64,000 nucleotides of DNA from Paenibacillus whitsoniae. GTDB taxonomy: Bacteria > Bacillota > Bacilli > Paenibacillales > NBRC-103111. Each line of letters starts with the position of its first letter. Position 1 is the first letter of the stretch. The position numbers and the translations under genes were made by a program. Below, one piece after another: positions 42,718 through 51,364 of the stretch. The stretch is taken from positions 124,001-188,000 of the forward strand of contig NZ_RXHU01000066.1 in NCBI RefSeq assembly GCF_003955665.1, read 5' to 3'. The notes under the pieces are model-generated. The model saw nothing but the letters and a program-made list of their open reading frames with translations, did not search any database and had not been told where the DNA came from.

Positions 42718-42793
42718 CAAATAAGCCCTGTGGCAACCGTTCTAGCGGAAAGTCAAGCGTGTGGAGCCAAATAAGCGCGGTGGCAAACGTTAG
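42718..42793 (-). repeat. TAACGGTT intergenic repeat, two inverted units
   Basis: CAAATAAGC, four variable bases, then GTGGCAA and CGTT, at 42718-42745 and 42768-42793, again 50 bases apart. Read on the minus strand they give GAACGGTTGCCAC and TAACGTTTGCCAC followed by GCTTATTTG, matching the forward units in the AACGGTT and TATTT blocks. Confidence 0.65.
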
Positions 42794-42876
42794 CCGGGGG
42801 GAGCGGCATATTGGGAGAACAGAGCGAAGTTAGCTAGGAGATGTGGGAGCATCGACATACACCGCGACTCACCGAC

Positions 42877-42909
42877 AAATAACCTGGCCGCTTATCGGCC
42901 AGGCTATTT
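42877..42909. terminator. terminator of the TetR gene
   Basis: CCTGGCCG/CGGCCAGG stem around CTTAT, flanked by AAATA and CTATTT, directly after the TetR stop codon on the minus strand. Confidence 0.85.
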
Positions 42910-42915
42910 GCGATC

Positions 42916-43494
42916 TTACGCGCCAACTTCAGGCTCGATGCGCTTGAGCAGCAGTCGGTTGAACTGCTGAATGACCTGCGGATACATGTCGATGCCGAAG
43001 ACGCGGCCGTACTGCATGGCGCCCTTGATCGATGAAAGAATAAGCGCCGCGAGGGCGGGGGCATTCTCGGACGGCAAGATCAGTTGCTCAAGCTTGCCGG
43101 CTTCCAAAATATCGGTCAGCGTCTGAAGTTCGAGCTGGCATACTTCCTGCAGCTTCATCTGCAGGCCTTCCGGCAAGGAGACGAAATCGGCTTGCAGCGA
43201 TGAAATCGGGCAAATGGCATGACAGCCGAGACGGCTTGTGCGATAGGCGATAAATTCCTTGAGCTTGACGTCCGCCGACTCTGTCGATTGCGATGTGCGC
43301 TGCAGGCTGCGTATGATACGCTCAATGACCGCGGCGCCTAAGTCCTCCTTTTTCTCAAAATGGTAGTGAATGCTGGCCTTCGTGACACCTAGCTGCTTCG
43401 CCAGGTCGTCGTAGGAGATGGCGACATAGCCTTTGCTCCTCATCAACTGGAGCGTCAGTTCGACAATTTGGGCTTTACGGTTTTCTTTTTCCAT
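42916..43494 (-). CDS. TetR/AcrR family transcriptional regulator
   Basis: A 192-residue repressor. The N-terminal helix-turn-helix SYDDLAKQLGVTKASIHYHFEKKEDLGAAVIE is unmistakable. The ligand-binding domain follows, with HAICPISSLQADFVSLPEGLQ similar to regulators of the YxaF/LmrA type. It is divergent from an MFS gene, and both promoters contain the same CTTACC-type operator, so it most likely represses itself and the transporter. Inducing ligand unknown, probably the transporter's substrate. Confidence 0.94.
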   Translation of the reverse strand: MEKENRKAQIVELTLQLMRSKGYVAISYDDLAKQLGVTKASIHYHFEKKEDLGAAVIERIIRSLQRTSQSTESADVKLKEFIAYRTSRLGCHAICPISSLQADFVSLPEGLQMKLQEVCQLELQTLTDILEAGKLEQLILPSENAPALAALILSSIKGAMQYGRVFGIDMYPQVIQQFNRLLLKRIEPEVGA

Positions 43495-43502
43495 GGGTCT
43501 AT

Positions 43503-43530
43503 TTTATACTGACTAGTAGGTAAGTGTCAA
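43503..43530 (-). promoter_or_regulatory. autoregulated tetR promoter with operator
   Basis: On the minus strand: TTGACA (43525-43530), a 16-base spacer and TATAAA (43503-43508). The spacer is CTTACCTACTAGTCAG (43509-43524), which matches 13 of 16 bases of the operator in the MFS promoter. Confidence 0.8.
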
Positions 43531-43728
43531 TGCGGCGAGAAATGGGGGAAGGTGCTGCTTGAACGGTGATCAAATCTACATAGATGTGGTGACACTGGTG
43601 GAATTTTGCCGCCATTGGGCTAAAACCATGCAAAATAGAGGGGAATTCAGTTGAATATCACAATGTGAGGCAGCCTGTAAGACTAAGAAACGAGGAATTA
43701 GGTGTGAATATTGATTGAAAATGACATC

Positions 43729-43757
43729 TTGACACTTACCTACTGGTAAGTTAATAT
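43729..43757 (+). promoter_or_regulatory. MFS promoter with TetR operator in the spacer
   Basis: TTGACA (43729-43734), 17 bases, TAATAT (43752-43757). The spacer holds CTTACC-TACT-GGTAAG (43735-43750), a perfect 6-bp dyad, so repressor binding would exclude RNA polymerase. The 200 bases between the two promoters hold no gene. Confidence 0.85.
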
Positions 43758-43821
43758 GAGCAAATAACAGAGGATGAAGGTTATATCCATCCATTAGAAA
43801 GAACAGATAGGAGTTGGCTAG

Positions 43822-45090
43822 ATGACGTCTACGTCCCCGCGTGTTTCCCGCTTTTATTACGGCTGGAAGATTGTACTTATTGTTTTCCTTACATTAATCG
43901 TTTCCGCAGCGATCAGTTCATTTCCCAGTGTGCTGATGCAATCCCTCGAACGCGAATTCGGTTGGCAGCGTGAAGCCATTTCCGCGGTCATCTCGGTACG
44001 AATTCTCTTGTACGGTCTCATGGGGCCTTTCTCAGCGGCGATGCTGGCCAAATTCGGTGTTCGCCGCATGATGATTTGTGCGATTATGGTCATGCTGCTC
44101 AGCCTAGGGTTGACGCCGCTGATACACGCCGTCTGGCAGCTTATGCTGCTGTGGGGCTTGCTTGGCGGACTCAGTACCGGAATGCTAGCCAACGTGCTCG
44201 GTGTAACGGTGGCGAATCGCTGGTTCGTGAAGCATAAAGGCTTTGTCATCGGCTTACTTACTGCGAGCGCTGCGACCGGGCAGCTTCTGTTCTTGCCGCT
44301 GCTGGCCAAAATCACCGAAGACGCCGGCTGGCGCTATGCGGTATTCGTAATTATGGGCGCGCTCGTTGTCCTGTTGCCGATTGTTGGGATCTGGATGCGG
44401 AATCATCCATCCGACGTTGGTGCCGCAGCACTGGGCACGGAGGAGGTCGTGAAGCCGGCGCCTTTTACCGGCAGCATACTGCTGACCCCGTTGAGCACAC
44501 TGCGTATGGCAACGCGCAGCGCGACGTTCTGGCTGCTCGCGGGCACATTTTTCTTTTGCGGATTTTCCACAAACGGGCTGATCGGCACGCATCTTATCCC
44601 GGCCTGCGGCGATTACAACATCCCGGTCGTGACCGCCGCTGGCTTGCTGGCGATGATGGGCATGTTCGATCTCGTCGGCACAACACTGTCCGGGTGGCTT
44701 TCCGATCGGTTCGACAGCCGCAAGCTGCTGTTCTGGTACTATGGGTTGCGCGGGCTGTCGCTCATCTTTCTGCCGCATGCGCTAGGCGCAGGTTATACGC
44801 AGTTGACCGTCTTCGCCGTGTTCTACGGGCTGGACTGGATCGCGACCGTGCCGCCGACGGCAAAGCTCGCGTCCTCAGCGTTCGGGCCGGAGAAAGCAGG
44901 CATGGTGTTCGGTTGGATTGTCGTCATGCACCAGCTTGGCGCATCCCTAGCGGCGTACGGCGCAGGTTATGTGCGTGACCTGCTCGGCAGCTACACCGTC
45001 CCGTTCGTGACGGCTGGGTTTGTCTGCTTGCTCGCAGCCGTGTTCGCGCTGCGCATCCAGAAGAGCCGTCAGCAGGCAGCGGCGGCGTAA
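43822..45090 (+). CDS. MFS transporter under TetR control
   Basis: Integral membrane transporter of 422 residues with about twelve hydrophobic segments, of the oxalate/formate antiporter-like (OFA) or monocarboxylate group: FYYGWKIVLIVFLTLIVSAAISSFPSVLMQ is typical of that group. The motif GPFSAAMLAKFGVRRMM lies between helices 2 and 3, and GWLSDRFDSRKLL in the second half. Good TAGGAG site. The adjacent TetR-type regulator and shared operator indicate substrate-induced expression, consistent with efflux or with uptake of an organic acid. Confidence 0.9.
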   Translation: MTSTSPRVSRFYYGWKIVLIVFLTLIVSAAISSFPSVLMQSLEREFGWQREAISAVISVRILLYGLMGPFSAAMLAKFGVRRMMICAIMVMLLSLGLTPLIHAVWQLMLLWGLLGGLSTGMLANVLGVTVANRWFVKHKGFVIGLLTASAATGQLLFLPLLAKITEDAGWRYAVFVIMGALVVLLPIVGIWMRNHPSDVGAAALGTEEVVKPAPFTGSILLTPLSTLRMATRSATFWLLAGTFFFCGFSTNGLIGTHLIPACGDYNIPVVTAAGLLAMMGMFDLVGTTLSGWLSDRFDSRKLLFWYYGLRGLSLIFLPHALGAGYTQLTVFAVFYGLDWIATVPPTAKLASSAFGPEKAGMVFGWIVVMHQLGASLAAYGAGYVRDLLGSYTVPFVTAGFVCLLAAVFALRIQKSRQQAAAA

Positions 45091-45098
45091 CCAGGCTC

Positions 45099-45133
45099 AA
45101 CCTTCATCCCATTGTGTGGATGAAGGTTTTTTT
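45099..45133 (+). terminator. rho-independent terminator
   Basis: AACCTTCATCC pairs perfectly with GGATGAAGGTT, followed by TTTTT. Confidence 0.92.
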
Positions 45134-45215
45134 GCCCAGGAAGAGGTAAATGCTGGATTACGACGAAATAGTACCATCTACTGTCGAGCAACTGAATGGA
45201 GGGAAGGGCGTCCTA

Positions 45216-45662
45216 ATGGAATACTACAAACAGCTTCGCGCCTATGTTGGGCATCAGCCATTGATTTTGCCTGGTGCAGTAGCGATTATCGTCAACCGGG
45301 AAGGAGACATCCTGCTCCAAAAACGAAACCAAACCACATGGGGGCTGCCTGGCGGATTGATGGAGCTGGGTGAGTCGTTCGAAGATACCGTGCGCCGCGA
45401 GGTGTTGGAAGAAACGGGGTTAACGCTAGGAATGTTAACGATGTTAAATGTTTACTCTGGGGCAGACTATCATATCAAAATGGCGAACGGAGATGAGTTC
45501 TACGCGGTGACCGCTGTGTATATCACGGAGGAATTCAGCGGCGAGCTGCAGGTGGATGAGATAGAGACGCATGGGCTGGAATTTTTCGCGCTGGGTGATA
45601 TGCCCGATACGGTCGGCAAGAGCTACCGGAAATATCTCCAGGAATACCAAGCTCGACGGTAA
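45216..45662 (+). CDS. NUDIX hydrolase
   Basis: A 148-residue hydrolase of nucleoside diphosphates linked to another group. The NUDIX box runs from Gly47 to Leu69 (G-x5-E, then REVLEETGL) and fits the consensus fully. GAVAIIVNREGDILLQKRNQTTWGLPGG precedes it. The ATG is chosen for the strong GGAGGGAAGGG just upstream; an earlier in-frame ATG has none. Similar in outline to the small YtkD/MutT-like proteins of Bacilli. Substrate unknown. Confidence 0.92.
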   Translation: MEYYKQLRAYVGHQPLILPGAVAIIVNREGDILLQKRNQTTWGLPGGLMELGESFEDTVRREVLEETGLTLGMLTMLNVYSGADYHIKMANGDEFYAVTAVYITEEFSGELQVDEIETHGLEFFALGDMPDTVGKSYRKYLQEYQARR

Positions 45663-45677
45663 AAGCTGCATATGAAA

Positions 45678-45710
45678 TTACATATTATATATTATGTAAA
45701 CAAATAACAG
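45678..45710 (+). repeat. TATATATTATGTAAACAAA element, copy 1
   Basis: A near-palindrome TTACATA-TTATATAT-TATGTAA followed by ACAAATAAC. The 3' half is shared nearly exactly with copies at 48512 and, inverted, at 51984-52013. Confidence 0.65.
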
Positions 45711-45760
45711 CCGCCGGTATGCTATAGCTTTGAAAATGTGCTTTTACCGACACGCTAAAG

Positions 45761-45802
45761 AAAAAGGATGCCTTTCCTTCCAGTAGAAGGAGAGACATCC
45801 TT
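45761..45802 (-). terminator. terminator of the NDH-2 operon
   Basis: On the minus strand AAGGATG pairs with CATCCTT, with inner CTCCTTC/GAAGGA pairing, followed by TTTTTC, just after the ndh stop. Confidence 0.85.
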
Positions 45803-45810
45803 GTGTGAGA

Positions 45811-46992
45811 TTAATAGGCGAGAGCGAAGAGACCGTGAATATGGGAAAGATAACGCACGTTGCTCGCTTCTTTCATCAGGGTAGCTGGTAGACCTTTCAG
45901 CTGCGTATTGTTGCCGCCGATGGTGCCAATGCCGTCTTTGCGGCCCAGGCTGCCAAGAGTTCCGGAGAACACAGGCGTGAATTTCTCCATCGCACCGCCT
46001 TTCAATTGAACGGACAGGTTGAAACCAACCGTTTCGCCCATTTGCCAAGCCAGTTGCGCTGTTGGCGGGTAAGGACGCTCGCCGCCTTCAGGGAAGACAA
46101 CTGCGCAGTCGCCAGCCAGGAACACGTCAGGATGGGAAGTCGATTGCAGGGTAGACGTAACGGTTGCGCGGCCGCGGTCTTCTGCGATGCCGCAGCTGCC
46201 CACGACAGCATTGCCTTTTACGCCGCCTGTCCAGATGATTGTGTTCGTTTCGATCGTTTGGCCGCTTTTCAGGGAAACCGTATTTTTCGTAGCTTCTGTA
46301 ATCGCAACGCCAGTCAAGAACGTTACCCCGCGTTTCTCAAGGCTCGCTACTGCGCGCTCGATCAACACTTTAGGGAAAACTGGCAGGATCGCAGGGCCCG
46401 CTTCAACACAGTAGATGCTGATGTCGCCAAAATCGATGCCTTTGCTGCGGCAAACTTCTGGCAGTTTGTCGGCAAATTCGCCAACAAGCTCAACGCCGGT
46501 CAGGCCGCCGCCACCAACTACGATTGTTGCATCCGCTTTGTTGCCGGAAGCTTTGTAAGCATCCAGACGCGCGTAGACATGCTCGCGGATTTGGTTCGCA
46601 TCGTCGGCGGATTTCAGGATCATGCTGTTTTCTTCTAGTCCAGGAATGCCAAAGTAGTTGGTTTCACTGCCCAGCGCAACAACGAGCGCATCGTAAGTAT
46701 GTACAGCGCCGCTTGCGGTGACCACTTTTTTGTCGTCCGGTTTAATTTCCTTGACGGTGTCAACAATAATGTTAACGTCTTTGTCGCCGAGCAGCTTTTG
46801 CAGCGGAAGCGCTACAGCTTTCTCTTTGATTGTGCCGCCGGCAAGACGGTGCAATTCCGTAATGATTTGATGTGTAGAATAACGGTTAATAATTGTGATT
46901 GTTGCTTCGGAAGCCGACAAATGTTTGCGGGCAGTAAGCGCCGTAAGCAGACCGCCATAACCGCCGCCAAGAATTAGTATTTGTTTAGCCAT
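45811..46992 (-). CDS. ndh: type II NADH dehydrogenase (NDH-2)
   Basis: Single-subunit, non-proton-pumping NADH:quinone oxidoreductase at the inner face of the membrane, 393 residues. FAD-binding LILGGGYGGLLTAL at the N-terminus and the second dinucleotide motif IVVGGGLTGVELVGE in the middle. The late segment DVFLAGDCAVVFPEGGERPYPPTAQLAWQMGE is the usual FAD-contact and quinone-side region. It lies 20 bases downstream of a DUF1641 gene, the same order as yjlC-yjlD (ndh) in B. subtilis. That operon is under the redox sensor Rex in B. subtilis; no clear Rex box was seen here. Confidence 0.93.
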   Translation of the reverse strand: MAKQILILGGGYGGLLTALTARKHLSASEATITIINRYSTHQIITELHRLAGGTIKEKAVALPLQKLLGDKDVNIIVDTVKEIKPDDKKVVTASGAVHTYDALVVALGSETNYFGIPGLEENSMILKSADDANQIREHVYARLDAYKASGNKADATIVVGGGGLTGVELVGEFADKLPEVCRSKGIDFGDISIYCVEAGPAILPVFPKVLIERAVASLEKRGVTFLTGVAITEATKNTVSLKSGQTIETNTIIWTGGVKGNAVVGSCGIAEDRGRATVTSTLQSTSHPDVFLAGDCAVVFPEGGERPYPPTAQLAWQMGETVGFNLSVQLKGGAMEKFTPVFSGTLGSLGRKDGIGTIGGNNTQLKGLPATLMKEASNVRYLSHIHGLFALAY

Positions 46993-47012
46993 GGGTTATC
47001 ATCCTTGTCCTG

Positions 47013-47444
47013 TTAGTTTTTGCGTTCTGCAAGTACGTTCAAGAAAGCTTGCGCGAAACGAAGCGTCTTTTGCACTTCCGGATCTTTCAACATTTTCAAA
47101 ATGCCAAAAAGACCGATCGTCGTTCCAGCTTCAGCCTGTGAACGCTCGCCAGCTTCAATCGCAGCCGATGCGATGTCTTTCGCTTTTTCCTGAACAGGCT
47201 TCACGAATTCGCCAATCCCTTGTGCAAAATCATTGATCAGCACTTTGTCCGTTGCAATGTTTTGGGCGAAATCATAGGCTTTCGTCAGTACTGTGACCAT
47301 TTCAGCCAGCTTTGGAAGATTGTCAACAAGCACCGTTAGGGATTGCTGCACCTCAGGCTTTAACAATTGATCCAGTACATCTAACGATTTTGGTTCTGCA
47401 GCGATCGTTGCTGCAACTTCTTGAACAGCAGTTGGTTGTGACAT
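47013..47444 (-). CDS. DUF1641 domain-containing protein (YjlC-like)
   Basis: A 143-residue, mostly helical, soluble protein. The start ATG has GAGGAGGAT upstream on its strand; an earlier in-frame ATG would overlap the control region. EPKSLDVLDQLLKPEVQQSLTVLVDNLPKLAEMV and AGTTIGLFGILKMLKDPEVQKTLRFAQAFLNVL match DUF1641. Family members accompany NDH-2 or formate dehydrogenase genes; the function is not established. Cotranscribed with the NDH-2 gene downstream. Confidence 0.9.
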   Translation of the reverse strand: MSQPTAVQEVAATIAAEPKSLDVLDQLLKPEVQQSLTVLVDNLPKLAEMVTVLTKAYDFAQNIATDKVLINDFAQGIGEFVKPVQEKAKDIASAAIEAGERSQAEAGTTIGLFGILKMLKDPEVQKTLRFAQAFLNVLAERKN

Positions 47445-47686
47445 ACTTATAATCCTCCTCTGCGATGAATAAATCGGGTCCATGTCACACTCGATTGGGG
47501 AGCATCGTCGATCCCCTGGAGGTCGTAACATTTTTCACATACGTTAAGATAAAGTATGAAATACGTATATGAAATTCAATCCGTATTCTCATATTCTACA
47601 CCTTTTGACACGAAATTTATAATTGAAAATATTTCAAATCTGTGACTTTTTTGTGATTCTAGTTTTATTTCGGGGCCCGAACAAGG

Positions 47687-47692
47687 TATAAT
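47687..47692 (+). promoter_or_regulatory. -10 box of the YebC-family gene
   Basis: Perfect TATAAT about 32 bases before the start codon; the -35 region (TTTATT) is weak. Confidence 0.5.
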
Positions 47693-47723
47693 AGGGTTAA
47701 ATTGAACAGAAAGTGGTAGATCT

Positions 47724-48443
47724 ATGGGACGCAAGTGGAATAACATCAAAGAAAAGAAAGCCTCGAAAGATGCCAATACAAGTCGAATTTACGCGAAATT
47801 CGGATTGGAGATTTATGTAGCCGCCCGCAAAGGCGAGCCGAACCCAGAATCGAACCAAGCGCTTCGTTTCGTGTTGGAAAGAGCGAAGACGTACAACGTG
47901 CCGCGGGCGATTATCGACCGCGCGATTGAGAAGGCGAAAGGCGGCGGCGAAGAAAGCTACGAAGAGCTTCGTTACGAAGGCTACGGACCTGCAGGATCCA
48001 TGATTATCGTTGAAACGCTGACGAATAACGTGAACCGTACGGCGTCCGCAGTGCGCGCAGCGTTCAGTAAGAACGGCGGCAACATGGGCGTCAGCGGCTC
48101 CGTGACGTACATGTTCGATCAAACGGCTGTTTTCGGCGTAGAAGGCAAGTCGCTGGACGACGTGATGGAAATTTTGCTGGAAGCTGACGCGAATGTGCGC
48201 GATCTGGCTGAAGAAGACGAGCTGGTGATGGTGTATGCCGAACCGGATCAGTTCCAAGTGGTGCAGGATGCACTGAAACAAGCGGGAATTACCGAATTTG
48301 CGATTGCTGAGATTACGATGCTGGCGCAGAACTACATTACACTGCCAGCCGATGCGCAAGTGCAATTTGATAAAATCATCAACACGCTTGAAGACCTGGA
48401 GGATGTGCAGCAGGTTTATCATAACGTTGAGGAAACGGAATAA
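47724..48443 (+). CDS. YebC/PmpR family protein (TACO1-like)
   Basis: A 239-residue protein of the widely conserved YebC family, corresponding to B. subtilis YeeI. It opens [27 protein letters not shown] and has the internal block [37 protein letters not shown], both diagnostic. Members have been described as DNA-binding regulators and as factors that help ribosomes through difficult stretches; the sequence does not decide. Monocistronic with its own promoter and terminator. Confidence 0.95.
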   Translation: MGRKWNNIKEKKASKDANTSRIYAKFGLEIYVAARKGEPNPESNQALRFVLERAKTYNVPRAIIDRAIEKAKGGGEESYEELRYEGYGPAGSMIIVETLTNNVNRTASAVRAAFSKNGGNMGVSGSVTYMFDQTAVFGVEGKSLDDVMEILLEADANVRDLAEEDELVMVYAEPDQFQVVQDALKQAGITEFAIAEITMLAQNYITLPADAQVQFDKIINTLEDLEDVQQVYHNVEETE

Positions 48444-48450
48444 ACATAGC

Positions 48451-48492
48451 AAAGACCGGACGAAGCTTAAAGCTTTGATCCGGTCTTTTTTT
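48451..48492 (+). terminator. rho-independent terminator
   Basis: AAAGACCGGA pairs with TCCGGTCTTT, with inner AAGCTT pairing, followed by TTTT. Confidence 0.92.
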
Positions 48493-48511
48493 GTGCTCGC
48501 GCACTAAATGA

Positions 48512-48544
48512 ATACATAGTATATATTATGTAAACAAAATAACC
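48512..48544 (+). repeat. TATATATTATGTAAACAAA element, copy 2
   Basis: ATACATAG-TATATATTATGTAAACAAAATAACC, lying between the YebC-family terminator and the 3' end of the GluQRS gene. Confidence 0.65.
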
Positions 48545-48553
48545 AAATAGAGA

Positions 48554-48596
48554 ACCCAAGAGACCTCACTTCATGAAGTTCTGTCTTTTGGGTTAT
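48554..48596 (-). terminator. terminator-like hairpin after GluQRS
   Basis: AACCCAA/TTGGGTT outer pairing and ACTTCATGAAGT inner palindrome, directly 3' of the GluQRS gene on its strand. Confidence 0.6.
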
Positions 48597-48606
48597 TGTG
48601 GATGCA

Positions 48607-49566
48607 TTAATAAAGCCATTGCAGTTGATCGTTCGTCACTCGGATCATCGGTTTTCCGAGCTGCTGTGTGTGGAAGCAGGGAATCAGTGCGGCAGCTGAC
48701 ACCGGTTCTGGATGCGCCAACCATCCGGCGAGATGGGCGAGCAGACCGAGCAGCCGCTCGGGCGTGGCGCCTTGCGCTCGCAGGGCTGCGATCGATAAGC
48801 TTTTATCCCGTTTGGACATGCGACTACCCTCGGCATCGCCAAGCAAGGCGACATGCGCATACCGTGGAGGTGTCAAGTCAAGTGCAGCATATAACGCTAA
48901 TTGCCTCGGAGTAGAGTCCAGCAAGTCGCTGCCGCGCAGCACGTCGGTGATCCCCATTGCCGCATCATCTACCGTTACGGCGAGCTGGTAGCTGAACATG
49001 CCGTCCGCACGCTTAACGACAAAATCGCCAATCTCGGAAGCGCTGAAAGCTTGCTGGCCTGCGACGGCATCGTCAAAGCGGTTCATGGATTCCGGCATGG
49101 CAAAACGGAGGGCCGGCGATTTCTGAACGCCTTTGGCCAGGCGTTCATCTTGCGAAAGCTGGCGGCAATATCCCGGATATACAGGGCCTTCCGAAGAAAG
49201 TCCATGCGGTGCGCTGGCAATAGCGGCAAGCTCCGCACGGCTGCAGTAGCAGGGATAAATGCAGCCTTTCGCATGAAGCTGCTGGAGCGCTTCTTCGTAG
49301 CGCGGTTCGCGATGACGCTGTTCGTAGGGTCCGAAAGGTCCGCCAACATGAGGCCCCTCATCCCAATTGAGACCAAGCCAGCGCAAATCGTCTATTTGCT
49401 GTGTCATCAAGTCGGGTCGGGACCGCCCTTTATCAATATCTTCGATCCGAAGTACAAATTGACCTCCGGCTTGCCGAATTTGCAGCCAGGCGCAAAGCGC
49501 AGTGAAAGCATTTCCGATATGAAGTTGACCGGATGGGGTGGGGGCAAATCGTCCGCGCCGAATCAT
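48607..49566 (-). CDS. gluQ: glutamyl-Q tRNA(Asp) synthetase (GluQRS)
   Basis: Attaches glutamate to the queuosine base of tRNA-Asp. The 319-residue protein is a truncated glutamyl-tRNA synthetase lacking the anticodon-binding domain. The class I motif APTPSGQLHIGN contains the HIGH-like His16-Ile-Gly-Asn, and RMSKRDKSLS replaces KMSKS. CYCSRAEL with a downstream YPGYC provides the zinc ligands characteristic of GluQRS. The start is chosen for AGGAG upstream of MIRRGRF. It is separated by only about ten bases from the upstream kinase gene on the same strand, so may be cotranscribed. Confidence 0.93.
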   Translation of the reverse strand: MIRRGRFAPTPSGQLHIGNAFTALCAWLQIRQAGGQFVLRIEDIDKGRSRPDLMTQQIDDLRWLGLNWDEGPHVGGPFGPYEQRHREPRYEEALQQLHAKGCIYPCYCSRAELAAIASAPHGLSSEGPVYPGYCRQLSQDERLAKGVQKSPALRFAMPESMNRFDDAVAGQQAFSASEIGDFVVKRADGMFSYQLAVTVDDAAMGITDVLRGSDLLDSTPRQLALYAALDLTPPRYAHVALLGDAEGSRMSKRDKSLSIAALRAQGATPERLLGLLAHLAGWLAHPEPVSAAALIPCFHTQQLGKPMIRVTNDQLQWLY

Positions 49567-49576
49567 AAGCTCACTC

Positions 49577-51364
49577 CTAAAGGTGAAAATTAGCATTGAC
49601 GGACATGTTCTCGACATCACTTTTTAATGGAAGCATCAAAGAAAACGTCATACCGTTCTCACTTGCATCGCATTCAATGGTACCGCGATGCTGCTCGAGC
49701 AATTGTTGGATAATATGAAGACCAAGCCCTTTGTTCTTTTTACCCATCTTCGTCGAGAAGCCGGCTTCAAATAAACGCGCTTGTGAGTTAGCGGGCAAGG
49801 GGTGGCAGGAATTTCGAATCCGAATGTGCAGTTGATTATCCGTGACATTTCCTTCGATACTGACGCTTCGTTCCTGAACAGGCAGTTCCAGCGTCGCATC
49901 GAAAGCGTTATCCATTAAGTTACTAATAACACGGACCAGGTCCGTCGCTTTCATTGTAGTTAGACGAAGGTTATCCATGCGGCTGAACTCGACGTGCATG
50001 GCTATATTGTGCAGCTCCGATTGTGCTAGCTTGGCTTGAATAATGGCGCTGATAGCAGGTACGTTAATTTCAATCGCTTTGATTTGATTCTCCAGCATGG
50101 CCGCATCATGGACCAGGGGGCGAATGTATTCTTCCGCACTCTCGTACCTTTTGGATTTCAACATCCAGGAGAGGGCCGTTAGATGGTTGCTAATGTCATG
50201 CCGCTGTTCCTTGATGGATTGAACGATGGAATTGATATTGTCTAGGTACACATCCTGTACATTTTTCACGAGACCTTCATTTCTCTTTCTTGTGAGAATC
50301 AGAAAGGCCGAGATTGAAGCCAAGCCAAGTGTCGTCACGATCGTCATAAAAAGAATGACGTCCGACAGCTGCCCATTTAAAGCTTTCTGTACTTGGCTGT
50401 AGTCGGTAGCGACCATGACCACTTTGGGTATCTCTTCTTTTTTATATTTCAAATTCGACGTAAGAAAAGGAGTAAAGCTTTTCAAAACCTTTTTGCCATT
50501 GATTTGTGTCACGTAATACACCGGTTGTTTGAGCCGGATTGCTTCCTGCATGTTGTCGCCTTCCAGGGTATCGCGATAATCGTAGGAGCCATATTCAATC
50601 AGACGCTCAGAATACCAATTGTCCCTTTGATAGGGTGTAGGACCATTTTTGAAAATTTTCTCCGAATTTAAAACGGCAATTTCCAGTAAATTGTCTTGAT
50701 TGCTCGCCAGCAGCTTTGTAATGTTGGCATCAACGCCGATTTTGTTGCGATAATGGGAGAGACTGTTCGCTACATTCACATAAGGGTTGATAATGTAGTT
50801 CGTTGTCCCATCGAAATACTCTCCCCATTTCCGAATGACACTTTCATCTGTTGAGGCGGTATCGATCGGGCCGCTCCAAAAATGCTCGAGCGCCAGGCCC
50901 GTGCCAATATTCACTTTCTTTTTATCAGAGAGCTGCAGCTGCGCATCGTAGACGATTCCCCACGTTTTCGAGCTGGCATTCAATTCTTTTGGATCAGAGG
51001 AGCGAACGACCACGAAATCATCGCCTCTGCGCTCAAACAAGCTGATGCCGTCTAAATCAAGCTTCTTGGTTAAAGCAACTAATTGGGCATTGTCGACTTG
51101 ATGAAAATCGGGATCCAAAGCTTCTTGAATCGCCAGCGCCGACGACCGCAGGTTCTGAGCGATCATTTCTTCATAGGAGGCTTCTCCCTCGCTTTGGGAG
51201 TCAAGCAGAGTCGAGATCGTCGAGGTTAGAATATCGATTTTCTCTTTTTGCTGATTCAAAAGAAGGGTTTTGGAGTGATTGTAGTAGGTAATATTCATCG
51301 TTACAATGGCAATTAAAAAAATAATTAAAGTTTTAAAAGGGAATTTGTCGAAGATTTTTTGCAA
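49577..51364 (-). CDS. membrane sensor histidine kinase of the GHKL/SpoOB type
   Basis: About 595 residues. A TTG start with GGGGGG upstream is preferred; an ATG 12 codons earlier lies inside a perfect TATAAT and has no ribosome site. Membrane helices: TLIIFLIAIVTMNITYY near the N-terminus and VILFMTIVTTLGLASISAFLIL near residue 355. Between them is an extracellular sensor of about 300 residues. The cytoplasmic part has the dimerisation motif EQRHDISNHLTALSWML with a likely phospho-His, the N box ISNLMDNAFDATL and the G box GKKNKGLGLHIIQQLL. The arrangement resembles DcuS/CitA or AgrC-like kinases. No response regulator gene is adjacent. Confidence 0.88.
   Translation of the reverse strand: MQKIFDKFPFKTLIIFLIAIVTMNITYYNHSKTLLLNQQKEKIDILTSTISTLLDSQSEGEASYEEMIAQNLRSSALAIQEALDPDFHQVDNAQLVALTKKLDLDGISLFERRGDDFVVVRSSDPKELNASSKTWGIVYDAQLQLSDKKKVNIGTGLALEHFWSGPIDTASTDESVIRKWGEYFDGTTNYIINPYVNVANSLSHYRNKIGVDANITKLLASNQDNLLEIAVLNSEKIFKNGPTPYQRDNWYSERLIEYGSYDYRDTLEGDNMQEAIRLKQPVYYVTQINGKKVLKSFTPFLTSNLKYKKEEIPKVVMVATDYSQVQKALNGQLSDVILFMTIVTTLGLASISAFLILTRKRNEGLVKNVQDVYLDNINSIVQSIKEQRHDISNHLTALSWMLKSKRYESAEEYIRPLVHDAAMLENQIKAIEINVPAISAIIQAKLAQSELHNIAMHVEFSRMDNLRLTTMKATDLVRVISNLMDNAFDATLELPVQERSVSIEGNVTDNQLHIRIRNSCHPLPANSQARLFEAGFSTKMGKKNKGLGLHIIQQLLEQHRGTIECDASENGMTFSLMLPLKSDVENMSVNANFHL

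Larger units (their letters stand above)
42482..42876. other. intergenic region with four TAACGGTT-type repeat units, no gene seen
   Basis: About 395 bases between the sulfatase terminator and the TetR terminator. It contains two forward and two inverted repeat units and no frame with a ribosome site. Confidence 0.6.

Noticed and set aside
42608-42793. Possible CRISPR array
   Set aside because: Only four units, two of them inverted, with imperfect repeats and no cas genes; it is an intergenic repeat cluster.
47445-47700. Search for a Rex box upstream of the DUF1641/NDH-2 operon
   Set aside because: Rex control is known for the Bacillus operon, but no TTGTGAA-N-TTCACAA-like palindrome is visible here.
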